Notes: generated by a model not told the origin, from the letters alone. A stretch of 64,000 nucleotides of DNA from Leptospira vanthielii serovar Holland str. Waz Holland = ATCC 700522 (GCF_000332455.1 NZ_AOGY02000027.1:72412-136411), one strand, 5' to 3'. Shown: positions 1-8,594, counted from the first letter of the stretch. Translations and numbers: made by a program.

Positions 1-52
1 ATACACAAAATGATATGTATCTAAAATTTTGAGCAAGTAGGAAATAAATTAA

Positions 53-376
53 ATGAATGAACCTTGGGATTACTACACAGTCTATGTCACTTTTTCCTCA
101 GAAGGGGAAGCAAAAAAAATCGCAAAAATTGTTGTTACAGATCGATTGGCGGCCTGCGCCAACATAGTTTCGGGAATGGATTCCATCTACATTTGGAAAG
201 ATGTTTTAGAAGAATCAAAGGAAGTTGTTTGTTTATTGAAAACTACAAGTGAGAAAGCGGAGTTATTAATGCAGAGAATCAAAGAATTACATTCTTATGA
301 AACTCCCTGCATTGTTTTATGGCCTATTGTTTCAGGAAATCCTGATTATTTGGATTGGATTCGAAATTCTTTATAA
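53..376 (+). CDS. cutA: CutA-family divalent cation tolerance protein
   Basis: A 107-residue protein, the usual CutA1 length. The family forms very stable ferredoxin-fold trimers linked to copper/divalent metal tolerance; its exact biochemical role is unsettled. The sequence shows the N-terminal strand with the RLAACANI segment (residues 31-38), the central YIWKDVLEESKEV block, and the C-terminal HSYETPCIVLWPI...GNPDYLDWI motif typical of the family. The ATG at 53 is preceded by GTAGGA about 10 nt upstream. The last 31 bases overlap the 3' end of the convergent GST-like gene, so the two messages are complementary at their tails. Confidence 0.93.
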   Translation: MNEPWDYYTVYVTFSSEGEAKKIAKIVVTDRLAACANIVSGMDSIYIWKDVLEESKEVVCLLKTTSEKAELLMQRIKELHSYETPCIVLWPIVSGNPDYLDWIRNSL

Positions 377-1083
377 AACTCTCCGATTCTATCGAATAAC
401 ACTTCGAATCCTAATTCTTTACGCCAAGTAAGAAAAGTTTCTGGCATTTGTACAGAGGCAAACCAAGGATAAGCGGGGGATTCTTTTGGTTCGGCAAGCA
501 TACCCATAAGACTTGCCACAGTCAAATCCACTCGGCCAAAAGAATTTCCGTTAAAATATTTACGGCTTTTGTAAATTTCTATCAATTCTTTTGAGCATTC
601 ATCTAATGATTGTTTTACGACTTCTAGGTTTTTTGGAGTGATTTTGTATCTTCTTTTGAGAGATAGAGCAATCAAATCAAAATGTTCGGGAGGTCCAACC
701 GTATCACTGAGCGAAGCAGGTTTTAATAAAAACAACTTCCCTACAATATCTGGATAATCTAGGATGAAGTGATATAAAAGAGTTTGTAAACTTTTTCCAA
801 TTTGTGTATCTACTTTCTCTTCCATCAGTTTTTCTTCCGCTGATGCTTTGTGACCAAATGCTTTTTCTTCAACTAAGTCTAGGATAGGCCCAGAACCTTG
901 AATGACACTTGTCTCCGTCTCTAAAACTGGCACATAAAGATCGTTTACAAGTGGTTTTAAAGTTTGGATGTGTTGTCCAGGAACCAGCGGGTTTAGTTGG
1001 TAGGGGTAATTTGCAAGATCCAATGCCCATCTAGCTTTTTCAGAAAAATGAGAGATGGGGAAAGTGTATAGGCTTGAACTCAT
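346..1083 (-). CDS. Glutathione S-transferase-like protein
   Basis: About 245 residues from the ATG at 1083. A longer in-frame ORF reaches 1134 but its extra 17 residues lack GST character, while MSSSLYTFPISHFSEKARWALD is a clear thioredoxin-fold start (first strand, then the S..S/KARWAL helix). The LYVPVLET segment carries the cis-proline position and VIQGSGPILDLVEE resembles the family's ES-I..YL segment. A long helical C-terminal domain follows. GSTs conjugate or reduce substrates with glutathione; since glutathione use in spirochaetes is uncertain, the substrate is unknown. Convergent with and overlapping cutA. Confidence 0.8.
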   Translation of the reverse strand: MSSSLYTFPISHFSEKARWALDLANYPYQLNPLVPGQHIQTLKPLVNDLYVPVLETETSVIQGSGPILDLVEEKAFGHKASAEEKLMEEKVDTQIGKSLQTLLYHFILDYPDIVGKLFLLKPASLSDTVGPPEHFDLIALSLKRRYKITPKNLEVVKQSLDECSKELIEIYKSRKYFNGNSFGRVDLTVASLMGMLAEPKESPAYPWFASVQMPETFLTWRKELGFEVLFDRIGEFYKEFRIQSK

Positions 1084-1186
1084 GTGTCGAAGTTTGCAGA
1101 TAAGAAAGCATTCGGCAATCAAGTTTTTTATCATGGAAAATAGATTGTCTTTTAAGTGTTCCTGTCTTTAATATGATTCCTGTTTT

Positions 1187-2392
1187 ATGAGATTTGGTTT
1201 TTTCATCTTATTTTTAGTTTGTCCTATTGGATTTTTAATTGCCAAAGAACATTCCGAATTCTGTTCCATGGACAGACTCTGTGTCATTTACGTTCAGGAC
1301 AAAACAGGAGTCGACATCTACTTCCAAAACAAAATTGCTATCGATGAAACTTACACAACTATCTCAGTTAATGCCACTTCAAAAAATATGAAAAGTTCTC
1401 TAAAACTTCCCCTTGTGACAGTATTAAAAGGACCGAAACGTAAAAAACTGTTTCGTTTGAATGTAAACAAACCTAACAAACGATGGGTCTATCAAATCAA
1501 ATACAAATGGATACTTGGTAATTATTCCGCATCCCATGATCCAAAAACTGTTTATGAATTACCCTTTGAAAAAGGTATGAAAGTTCGAGTCTATCAAGGT
1601 TATAAGGGAACCAAAAGTCACCAAGGTGACAACCGTTATTCGATCGATTTTGGATTGAAAGAGGGCGATTTGATTACAGCCGCAAGAGACGGTATTGTGA
1701 TCGATACGGAACAAAAAAATAACGAAGGTGGATTCGAAATCAAATACATCCACTCGGCAAATTATATAAAGATTCTCCATGAGGACGGAACGATTGGCCA
1801 GTATGCTCATCTCCGTTATATGGGTGTTCTTGTCAAACGTGGACAACGAGTGACTGCTGGAACTCCCATTGGCTATGTTGGTAGTACTGGATTTAGTGAT
1901 GGACCTCATTTGCATTTTGAAGTGTACAAACCGACTTCCCATTTACGTAAAAAAACAATTCCAACATTGTTTCGAACAGAGTCTTCCGATGGGGAACTTG
2001 TTTCTGAAGGGCAACTCCATTGGCGAAGAGACCCAAACACAGCTTTGGTTAAAATTGTTTCGGATATGGAGGAAATCCAAATCTGTGAATCGGTTCAAAA
2101 TTTGGAACGTTTAGGATGTGATGTCACATCTTTTGCAAAAGGTTCTCCTCTCTACTTTTATATCCCTCTTTTGAAACCGTCGCGTCACAAGATACAAATT
2201 TCCGTTCGTAAAAATGGAACCTCTATTTTGAAATTGTATAATTGGGAGACAAATCCTGAATGGTGGGATACCTATTTAGATGTTCAGTTGGAAGATCCTT
2301 CGGAATCTATGGAAGGTGATTGGACTGCTGTAATATCTATCGATGGCGTTGTCCAAAAAGAAATAGAATTTCAAATAACGAGTGTAAAGTGA
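1187..2392 (+). CDS. Secreted M23-family peptidase (LytM-like)
   Basis: A 401-residue protein with an N-terminal signal peptide (MRFGFFILFLVCPIGFLIAK). A unique N-terminal domain of about 130 residues is followed by an M23/LytM domain at roughly 135-250. The zinc ligands are visible: H145 and D154 (HQGDNRYSID), H208 (YAHL) and H241/H243 (GPHLHFEV). About 150 residues of unknown fold follow. M23 enzymes cut peptidoglycan cross-bridges or act as envelope amidase activators. It overlaps the start of the next, paralogous gene (GTG inside its TGA), so the two are probably one transcript. Confidence 0.9.
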   Translation: MRFGFFILFLVCPIGFLIAKEHSEFCSMDRLCVIYVQDKTGVDIYFQNKIAIDETYTTISVNATSKNMKSSLKLPLVTVLKGPKRKKLFRLNVNKPNKRWVYQIKYKWILGNYSASHDPKTVYELPFEKGMKVRVYQGYKGTKSHQGDNRYSIDFGLKEGDLITAARDGIVIDTEQKNNEGGFEIKYIHSANYIKILHEDGTIGQYAHLRYMGVLVKRGQRVTAGTPIGYVGSTGFSDGPHLHFEVYKPTSHLRKKTIPTLFRTESSDGELVSEGQLHWRRDPNTALVKIVSDMEEIQICESVQNLERLGCDVTSFAKGSPLYFYIPLLKPSRHKIQISVRKNGTSILKLYNWETNPEWWDTYLDVQLEDPSESMEGDWTAVISIDGVVQKEIEFQITSVK

Positions 2393-3588
2393 CCAGGTTT
2401 TTATTTAGTATATTGTGCTTTGGTTTTTTCTTTGGGTTGTATGCGGAATCGAATGTTACCGAAGAATGTAATCAAGAATGGATTTGTCTTATCCAAACGA
2501 AGGACGAGGATGGAATTGAGTTATCAATTCGTAACCACAATCCTAATCCTAAAATTACAAATTCAGTTTTACTCAATGCCACTCTTATCAATTTTAAAAC
2601 GGATTTAGTTTTCCCATATTTCGTTGTTGTAAAGGGACCAACTCCTGTTTTCATAACAAAATTTCTTTTGGAAGATAAATCAAAAAATGCCTTTCATTCT
2701 TTTTCTTTCCGAGTTCGGCCAGGGGATTGGGATAGCATACATGATGATTCTGTGAGTTATTTATTACCTTTCGGCCCAGAAATTCGAGCAAAGGTTGTAC
2801 AAGGATACAATGGATCGGTTACACATTTTGGTAATTTTGCCTATTCGATCGATTTTGGAATTCCTGTCGGCACTCCCGTACATGCAGCAAGGAAAGGTTA
2901 TGTGATGGCAACGGAAGCTCGTTATTCGGAAGGTGGGTTTCGAAGGGATTTGTTATCAAAGGCAAATTTTATCATTATCCAACATGAGGATGGAACTTTG
3001 GGAAATTATGCTCACCTAATGAAAAATGGTGTTGTTGTAAAATTGGGAGATGTGGTAGACGCAGGTCAATTGATTGGATACTCGGGTAATACTGGTTATA
3101 CGCAAGGCCCGCATCTGCATTTTGAAGTACACAAACCAAATCGTCAATTGGAAGTAACAACAATCCCAACTGTTTTTAGAACACAATATTCCGACAGGGA
3201 CACTTTAAATGAATATTATATGTATTGGCATCCGCGTTTAGGAATCGATACCAAAACAGACATACTAGAAGAAGACATTCAAATTTGTAAGTTAACAACA
3301 AAACGAGAAAAGACACAATGTGGTGAAAACTCTTTTCAATTGGGAGAAAACTTTTTGGTCTCCTTGGAATTTGTGAGACCAGGAAACCAACGGATCGAAG
3401 TGGATATATCTATTGATGGAAAGGGTTTTGAGCCTATGAAACTGGATTGGGTTGCTCAAAGGAATTTGGCTTTTGAAGGCAGATACCTTTCCATTGCAAA
3501 TAACCCCAAATTTATTGGTCGTTGGAAGGTCCGAGTGAGGGTCAATGGAGAGGAAAAAAAGATTCTTTTTTTTGATGTAAAAGCATAA
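2389..3588 (+). CDS. Secreted M23-family peptidase, tandem paralogue
   Basis: Second copy of the preceding M23 architecture. The open frame begins at 2320, but the first 23 codons lie inside the upstream gene and look like noise. A GTG at 2389-2391, overlapping the upstream TGA (2390-2392), starts a good signal peptide (V/MTRFLFSILCFGFFFGLYAES), giving 399 residues. Zinc ligands H146, D155, H209 and H242/H244 are all present (THFGNFAYSID, YAHL, GPHLHFEV), so it should be catalytically competent. It has diverged strongly from its neighbour outside the catalytic core, which argues for an old duplication with different roles rather than a dosage effect. Confidence 0.9.
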   Translation: MTRFLFSILCFGFFFGLYAESNVTEECNQEWICLIQTKDEDGIELSIRNHNPNPKITNSVLLNATLINFKTDLVFPYFVVVKGPTPVFITKFLLEDKSKNAFHSFSFRVRPGDWDSIHDDSVSYLLPFGPEIRAKVVQGYNGSVTHFGNFAYSIDFGIPVGTPVHAARKGYVMATEARYSEGGFRRDLLSKANFIIIQHEDGTLGNYAHLMKNGVVVKLGDVVDAGQLIGYSGNTGYTQGPHLHFEVHKPNRQLEVTTIPTVFRTQYSDRDTLNEYYMYWHPRLGIDTKTDILEEDIQICKLTTKREKTQCGENSFQLGENFLVSLEFVRPGNQRIEVDISIDGKGFEPMKLDWVAQRNLAFEGRYLSIANNPKFIGRWKVRVRVNGEEKKILFFDVKA

Positions 3589-3592
3589 TCGT

Positions 3593-3684
3593 TTGACAAG
3601 TAAATGTATGTATAGTAGATTGGCTGTGGGCTTTCCAAGACCTTTTGGTCGTTCTACTGGGGGTGCAAACCCCCATCTTTTTTC
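3593..3684 (+). ncRNA. Candidate short transcript with its own promoter and terminator
   Basis: Directly after the second M23 gene there is TTGACA (3593-3598), a 17-nt spacer and TAGATT (3616-3621), which would start transcription near 3628. A small hairpin GACC-TTTT-GGTC (3639-3650) follows, then GGGGG-TGCAAA-CCCCC (3659-3674) running into ATCTTTTTT (to about 3682), a convincing intrinsic terminator. The implied RNA is about 55-60 nt. It could be a small RNA, or a leader/attenuator for the DUF2237 gene at 3743. No RNA family is recognised. Confidence 0.35.
3659..3684 (+). terminator. Rho-independent terminator
   Basis: Perfect five-base G/C stem (3659-3663 with 3670-3674), loop TGCAAA, followed by AT and a run of six T. 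It can end the M23 gene pair and the candidate short RNA. Confidence 0.75.
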
Positions 3685-3742
3685 GCACCTAATTACAGAA
3701 ACATCTTCCCATTTTTGAATCCTGCCCTAGTTTGAGATTCCT

Positions 3743-4123
3743 ATGGAAATGGATGAATCTTTGAATGTACTCGGCGGACCTCTGACACCTTGCTCCACTC
3801 ATCCTCTGACTGGTTTTTTCCGGGATGGATGTTGTAATACATCCGATGATGACGTTGGCTCTCATACAGTTTGTGTCCTGGCCACAGAAGAATTTTTAGA
3901 ATCGCAAAAACAAAGTGGCAATGACCTCATCACACCTTGGCCACAGTACGCCTTTCCTGGTGTCAAACCAGGAGAACGTTGGTGCCTTTGCGCCTCTAGA
4001 TGGTTAGAGGCTTACCGCAACGGGGTTCCTCCCAAGGTTTTTTTGGAGTCCACCCACAAACGAGCGTTAGAGATCATTCCTTTGGAGTTACTCGAGAGGT
4101 TTGCCGCTGACGGTTTCGATTAG
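3743..4123 (+). CDS. DUF2237 family protein
   Basis: 126 residues, the usual length of this small conserved family of unknown function. Recognisable elements are LNVLGGPLTPCSTHPLTGFFRDGCCNT near the N-terminus, the D.GSHTVCV..T.EFL segment, and FPGVKPGERWCLCASRWLEA. Several cysteines (about residues 17, 29, 30 and 81/83) are candidate metal or redox ligands. No signal peptide, so cytoplasmic. Its stop overlaps the stop of the convergent nuclease-like gene by four bases. Confidence 0.88.
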   Translation: MEMDESLNVLGGPLTPCSTHPLTGFFRDGCCNTSDDDVGSHTVCVLATEEFLESQKQSGNDLITPWPQYAFPGVKPGERWCLCASRWLEAYRNGVPPKVFLESTHKRALEIIPLELLERFAADGFD

Positions 4124-5373
4124 TTTGTTTTAAGAGCATCCAAATAGGCTCTTGTGTGTTTGGATGTATTTCTTAGCAAAGAACCAAGGATGTTATGAAT
4201 TGGATGGTTTGGTTCATATAGGGTTTCGTATTTCGGAATTTCTAAATGTTCCAATTGTTCATCCATTGGTTCTCCGGCATCATAAGCTTCTTTACAGACG
4301 TTACCTCGCAAAACATCCATTCCCTGCCATTCGGTCTGATCCTTTGCTGAAAATCCAGTGATGGAACTTGCTACAGAGTGATTCCAGTTTTTTGTTTCAA
4401 TCAAGTTCCGAATCAAATAGTATTGGTATTCTTCGATCAAAGTATGTCTTCCTGAAACAAATCGAATCATATTCTCTTTTGGGGATTGGTATCCAACAAT
4501 GGATACAAGTTGTACGCCAATTTGTTTGGCTGCGCTAACTCTTGGTAGTACAGAGGAATGGTAAGGTTGTGTGAGGTCCTGGATGTAATGCAGGGCCCAA
4601 CCAGCAAAACGGTATCCCCAATAAGGATGGCCTGTTCGGAATGCTAAATTAGAAAGTTCTGTAAATTGGTGGATCCGGTATTCAGGATAGGTTTTTTTTA
4701 AGAATCCTGCAAGGGCAAAAATGATTCCAGGTTCATAAAAGAAACCCATGTGGAATGGTGCCTGTGAGGAAAATTCTACTGCTGGATTTCCAAATGGTTG
4801 GCTTCCAAACCCATAAATTTTTCCCACTTCACTTCCACTATCCTCAAACAAATACAAATCTAAATCATAATCAGGTTCATCTGTTGCCGAAATCAAAACT
4901 TCATCAGCACCGATGATTTGACCTTCTTGTAAGGATAAAAAAGTTTCGTTTCCCAACTTCCCTTTGTCATTCAGTGTTGTCAGTTGGTCCAAAGGAAGTT
5001 TGGTTCCATTTCTTTTGGGAACTGATTGGATGTACAACGCTGCTTTGTGGTTTGGATTGACCCGAAGGGCTTTATAAAAACTGACAACAAGGTCTGCATC
5101 CTTTGTAGTTTTTGAAAATTTTAAACTATCGTTTGTCGGAGTTAGATGGGGAAGCCGTTTTAGAGCCCACTCTTCAGAAAGAGACAAACTGTCTTGAATT
5201 GATTCTTTTTCTTTTGCTAAAAAAGTTTTTAAAGATTCTACTTTGACTTTTGGAGAGTTTTTATCCTTCCAATGGTCCTTTAGAATTAGATAGGTAATTC
5301 CAGCATGGTTGTTCCAGGCAAAGAGGGGCAGCGTAAAAGTTAAGATTACAATTGTTGTGATGAATTGTTTCAT
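4120..5373 (-). CDS. Phospholipase C / P1 nuclease-like exported zinc protein
   Basis: 417 residues from the ATG at 5373, chosen because MKQFITTIVILTFTLPLFA is a clean signal peptide; the frame extends further upstream but into the preceding gene. Cleavage after FA would leave Trp20 as the mature N-terminus, followed by NNH. In the PLC/S1-P1 nuclease fold the mature N-terminal Trp and nearby His ligate zinc. H249, H262, D266 and H272 (TGH...GWALHYIQDLTQPYH) match the conserved H-x(n)-HxxxD-x(5)-H zinc cluster. A central insertion is unusual for the family. Substrate (phospholipid or nucleic acid) cannot be decided. Five bases follow the SH3-protein stop, so one operon. Confidence 0.78.
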   Translation of the reverse strand: MKQFITTIVILTFTLPLFAWNNHAGITYLILKDHWKDKNSPKVKVESLKTFLAKEKESIQDSLSLSEEWALKRLPHLTPTNDSLKFSKTTKDADLVVSFYKALRVNPNHKAALYIQSVPKRNGTKLPLDQLTTLNDKGKLGNETFLSLQEGQIIGADEVLISATDEPDYDLDLYLFEDSGSEVGKIYGFGSQPFGNPAVEFSSQAPFHMGFFYEPGIIFALAGFLKKTYPEYRIHQFTELSNLAFRTGHPYWGYRFAGWALHYIQDLTQPYHSSVLPRVSAAKQIGVQLVSIVGYQSPKENMIRFVSGRHTLIEEYQYYLIRNLIETKNWNHSVASSITGFSAKDQTEWQGMDVLRGNVCKEAYDAGEPMDEQLEHLEIPKYETLYEPNHPIHNILGSLLRNTSKHTRAYLDALKTN

Positions 5374-5378
5374 AGAGT

Positions 5379-6221
5379 TTATTGGGTTTCCTTTTTTTGG
5401 AAGATGGTTCCGTTCCAAATGTATTCTGATTGGTAGTATTCGTGAGAATTTGAGTCATCAATATCGAAACTGTGAGTTATCTCTTGGATTGTATTTGGTT
5501 TTCCTTTGATAACTTTTCGTTTGATTTTTGTATCTTCTGGTAGAGTTTCCTTAGGAAATACTAACCAAGACTCGGCGCAGGATGGAGGATCACAAGATCC
5601 AGGGTTCCAAGAAAAATGCGAAACTAATTTAGCATCTGGTGAAATGGTAATCAATTGTTCGTTCGTATATCCGTATTCAATTTCAGAAAAAACTAAGTAT
5701 GTTAATCCGAAAAGAAACTTAGGACTGGGTGAAAATTGGGATGCGGGGTAAATTTTGTGATCCCAGTTTTCATTGCTGACTGGACCCACTTCCCATTGTG
5801 ATTGGGAAAGAAGTTTGTCCCCTTGCATCAGTTTTAATTCGATTTTACCATGTTTGACACCCAAGTTTCTGCATAAGATTGTATTTCCATCCAAAGGAAA
5901 GGAATAGTCAGCGACAAACCCTCCCCAGATATATCCGGTTTCATTCTCGGATTGAACTTGGTACCAATATTCTTTTACTGAATCTTGTTCCAAAATTTGG
6001 TTCGTTTTTGTAAGAATGGTGATTGAAGTCCCTATAGAGAGTTTCTTTTTGACCTTGGATTTTATATTGTCCGACTCTCTTAAGTTGACATTATCACCAA
6101 AGATGCGATAGGTGGAGCCAACGTTTTTTTCGTGGATATAATCATCCCAGTGATTTTCAGCAAAAATGGGGAAAACAAATATGATAAGTAAAATGTAGAG
6201 TAAAGTTTTGTAACCCGACAT
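5379..6221 (-). CDS. Exported SH3b-domain protein
   Basis: 280 residues from the ATG at 6221; the frame is open further upstream but MSGYKTLLYILLIIFVFPIFAENHW is a plain signal peptide. Residues about 40-110 form a bacterial SH3 (SH3b) domain, recognised by RIFGDNVNLRESDNIKSKV, VKKKLSIGTSITIL and WYQVQSENETGYIWGGFV. SH3b domains usually bind cell-wall peptides. The C-terminal 170 residues are unfamiliar. It is immediately upstream of the P1-nuclease-like gene on the same strand and probably co-expressed. No catalytic signature is visible. Confidence 0.8.
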   Translation of the reverse strand: MSGYKTLLYILLIIFVFPIFAENHWDDYIHEKNVGSTYRIFGDNVNLRESDNIKSKVKKKLSIGTSITILTKTNQILEQDSVKEYWYQVQSENETGYIWGGFVADYSFPLDGNTILCRNLGVKHGKIELKLMQGDKLLSQSQWEVGPVSNENWDHKIYPASQFSPSPKFLFGLTYLVFSEIEYGYTNEQLITISPDAKLVSHFSWNPGSCDPPSCAESWLVFPKETLPEDTKIKRKVIKGKPNTIQEITHSFDIDDSNSHEYYQSEYIWNGTIFQKKETQ

Positions 6222-6373
6222 AGTGCAAAAAATAGGGAATGTACTGCGGTGAGTCGATCTCTTTTCCAAAGGAATTGTATTTTTCTCGGAACGATAGGTC
6301 GATAATAGTATTGTAGGCTTTGTCATCACAAAGGAATTGAATGATACTCGCACAGGTAATGAAATCGTATTCA

Positions 6374-7207
6374 ATGGATCAAATCCGAATCTTGGAAGAG
6401 AGAATGAATGCCTATGAAACTTGGGTATTTGTGCTTATCTTATTCGTTGCCGTACTTATCCTAATTGCTGTCATGCAAAAACTGACGATTGCTAAGTTAA
6501 AATCATTAGAAGCATTCAAATCAAAATCGATTTCAAAAAGTGTAAGTTCTACATCGAGTCAAAACCCATCGAGTTTGGCCGAAGTTCCAATAGCCGACAT
6601 CCATACCATTACGCAGACACCGATTCATTCTGCACTAACCGTTCAAGGTAAGGATTTACCCGATCCTGGGTTGGTTTTTAAATATGTAATTCCATTAACG
6701 GTGGGTAAGGTCATTACAATTGGGCAAAGAGAAGGAAGTATTGTTACCAGGTCTACTGAGGTTTTAGACCACCACTTAACGATTGAAATAAATGCAATGG
6801 ATACATCCAACTTAGAGATTTTATCTTACAGTTTGGAATTTAGAAGAGAAGGAAAAGTTTTGTTACAACTTCCGGGCAGCAAGGACTTTCGCGAAATGGG
6901 TGTGAAACAAAATATTCATATTTCGAAGTCTTTATCTTTTGATGAAGAACCTTGTTTTGAATCTTTGGATACAAACCATCCCTTACGAATTCGATTGGGG
7001 AGTCGTCTCAATGTAGATGGGAAGTTTAAAGCAGGATATTTTGAGTTTCATTTGTTTACCAAAGATGTGTTTGAAAAAACGGCAAGCGGAACCAAACGAA
7101 TTGAAAAACATTTTTATTTGAAATTGTTTAAGATTTTTCCTGGATATGACACGGCGGGACAAACGAAAGAAGGGCTTGTTCCGATGCTTGGGCGGTTTGG
7201 GGTGTGA
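6374..7207 (+). CDS. Hypothetical single-pass membrane protein
   Basis: 277 residues from the ATG at 6374 (an in-frame ATG at 6341 is possible but adds an unremarkable leader). A short amphipathic start (MDQIRILEERMNAYETW) precedes one membrane helix at about residues 15-35, then a Ser/Lys-rich linker and a soluble domain of about 190 residues, probably beta-rich. I recognise no family. Its TGA lies inside the first copy of the 133-bp repeat at 7203-7335. It is divergent from the SH3-protein gene, with about 150 bp between starts available for promoters. Confidence 0.7.
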   Translation: MDQIRILEERMNAYETWVFVLILFVAVLILIAVMQKLTIAKLKSLEAFKSKSISKSVSSTSSQNPSSLAEVPIADIHTITQTPIHSALTVQGKDLPDPGLVFKYVIPLTVGKVITIGQREGSIVTRSTEVLDHHLTIEINAMDTSNLEILSYSLEFRREGKVLLQLPGSKDFREMGVKQNIHISKSLSFDEEPCFESLDTNHPLRIRLGSRLNVDGKFKAGYFEFHLFTKDVFEKTASGTKRIEKHFYLKLFKIFPGYDTAGQTKEGLVPMLGRFGV

Positions 7208-7335
7208 ATCTATATGTCCCCGCCCTTGTTGGGTGGGGAACTGAACCCGCCTCCCAATACTTACCTCTTACCACAACTTCTCTCATCTTACAAATCCCTT
7301 TCCCAAAACCGAAATTTCTTTTTAAATAAGTTCAC
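7203..7335. repeat. 133-bp direct repeat R1, copy 1
   Basis: Matches 8014-8146 at 127 of 133 positions with no gaps. It contains the stop codon of the upstream gene at one edge, a strong hairpin CCCCGCCC-TTGTT-GGGTGGGG, and the last codons and TAA of the HD gene at the other edge. It follows the HD gene on the minus strand and may serve as its terminator region. Confidence 0.9.
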
Positions 7336-7978
7336 CTTTTTGTAAACTATGGATCTCTAACTTCACATTGTGACGGCTTCGCATTTCATACTTGTCAAAG
7401 AAGAAATCTGTATGGAAGAGTCGAATGTTTTCAATAAAATGATTCAATACTTGGGCTCTCCCCTTATTGTAGTCTTCGCGGGAGAAAATGGAATACTCTT
7501 TGCGAATGTTTTTCGCATAGTCGTAGTATTTGGATTCTTCCGTTCCGAGAATGGATATATCAATATCTAAAAAATAAGATGTATCTGGATGGCCCTCGTC
7601 ACCTAATCTATGTGATTTGGTTGCTAGGATTTGTTCTACACAAGTCTCAATCCGTTCGATTGCGACTCCTAATTCTGATAATCTTACTTTGGCAATCTTT
7701 GCACTCTCTTCTTCATTGGTTTTCGATGAGACATCGTAAATCAAATCATGATAATATAAGGCAAAGAGTGTGATCTCTGGATCTTGTAATACTTTAGATA
7801 CCAAATCGTATTCTCCTAACATTTGGTAGAGGTGGTTTAGGTTGTGGTAGGTGCGGTGGGGTTCTGAGTAGTGTGATCGAATCTCTTCCCAAAGGGAATC
7901 GCCGGAATTGGAGTTTGTATTGATGAATTTGGAAAGTAAGGATTCAAACCTGCTTTTACATACTTCTTGAATTTCCAT
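7322..7978 (-). CDS. HD-domain predicted metal-dependent phosphohydrolase
   Basis: 218 residues. The HD signature is clear: SEPHRTYHNLNHLYQML (first His region), ALYYHDLIYD (the HD pair) and a late ISILG/Y-rich helix region. It matches the small N-methyl-D-aspartate-receptor-like HD group (COG4339 type), whose substrate is unknown. The start at 7978 is preceded by GAGG about 10 nt upstream, within a flank that is repeated in front of the DUF2283 gene. Both ends of the gene are embedded in sequence duplicated around its neighbour, so this gene has behaved like a cassette or one half of a tandem duplication. Confidence 0.8.
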   Translation of the reverse strand: MEIQEVCKSRFESLLSKFINTNSNSGDSLWEEIRSHYSEPHRTYHNLNHLYQMLGEYDLVSKVLQDPEITLFALYYHDLIYDVSSKTNEEESAKIAKVRLSELGVAIERIETCVEQILATKSHRLGDEGHPDTSYFLDIDISILGTEESKYYDYAKNIRKEYSIFSREDYNKGRAQVLNHFIENIRLFHTDFFFDKYEMRSRHNVKLEIHSLQKGELI

Positions 7979-8296
7979 GGTTCGAATCCTCGATCGAAAA
8001 AGGCAATTTGGATTGTGAATCTATATATCCCCGCCCTAGTTGGGTGGGGAACTGAACCCGCCTCCCAATACTAACCTCTTACCACACCTTCTCCCATCTT
8101 ACAAATCCCTTTCCCAAAACCAAAATTTCTTTTTAAATAAGTTCACTATTTTGCAGAGTTTGAATCTAGATAGGGTTTTGCCGTGAGAAGATAAGGTTTG
8201 ATTAAAAGAAGGATCTCACTCAAACAACATCGTATGTATCCCAAGGCTGGTAATCGTTGCAGAGTTTTTGCTTAAAGAAAATAGTTACTTAGAAAT
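7979..8296. other. Duplicated flank region between HD and DUF2283 genes
   Basis: No intact gene. 7979-8020 is the upstream flank of the HD gene; 8014-8146 is R1 copy 2, which even keeps the last HD codons as a scar (GAACTTATTTAA on the minus strand). 8147-8296 holds a short minus-strand open stretch ending ...YQPWDTYDVV-stop that could be a remnant of an unidentified gene; this is weak. Confidence 0.6.
8014..8146. repeat. 133-bp direct repeat R1, copy 2
   Basis: Second copy of R1 (127/133 identical to 7203-7335). Includes the same hairpin and the terminal HD codons, although no HD gene body lies next to it. Confidence 0.9.
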
Positions 8297-8491
8297 TTAT
8301 CGTTTTTCCAATGCAAAGGCTGACAAATCAACAAATTTGGAAGCATTTCCATGAATGTCGATACCGACAGGATTTCCTTTTTCATCTAAATCGATATTGA
8401 TATCCTTCGAAATTTCTTTGGTTTCATAAGCGGACTTAGTAGCTAAATCTATATAGAGGGAATCTGTTTCTGAATAATAGGTAACTTTCAT
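8297..8491 (-). CDS. DUF2283 family small protein
   Basis: 64 residues covering the whole DUF2283 domain: MKVTYYSETDSLYIDL, then SKDINIDLDEKGNPVGIDI and a C-terminal helix. The family is of unknown function and is often found beside small DUF4258-type toxins; no such partner is seen here. The upstream bases (8492-8535) repeat those upstream of the HD gene, including CGATCGAGG as ribosome binding site and a palindrome GGTTTGAAACC abutting the start. Confidence 0.82.
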   Translation of the reverse strand: MKVTYYSETDSLYIDLATKSAYETKEISKDINIDLDEKGNPVGIDIHGNASKFVDLSAFALEKR

Positions 8492-8535
8492 GGTTTGAAA
8501 CCTCGATCGAAAAATGCATTGTGGATAGTAAATCC
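8489..8535 (-). repeat. Conserved upstream flank, copy 2 (copy 1 at 7976-8021)
   Basis: Both minus-strand genes begin with CATGG-palindrome-CCTCGATCGAAAAA followed by a GC-poor stretch that runs into an R1-like start. In copy 2 the palindrome is perfect (GGTTTGAAACC); in copy 1 it is GGTTCGAATCC. The palindromes lie between the GAGG ribosome binding site and the ATG, so they could affect translation or bind a regulator. Confidence 0.6.
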
Positions 8536-8594
8536 ATCTTCTAACAAAGTGACTCTAAGGTATTTTCCCACTGGGTCAATCCATTTCCAAACAA

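Noticed and set aside
7976..7990. GGTTCGAATCC resembles a tRNA T-loop
   Set aside because: No acceptor, D or anticodon stems around it; it is the palindrome between binding site and start of the HD gene and recurs, altered, before the DUF2283 gene.
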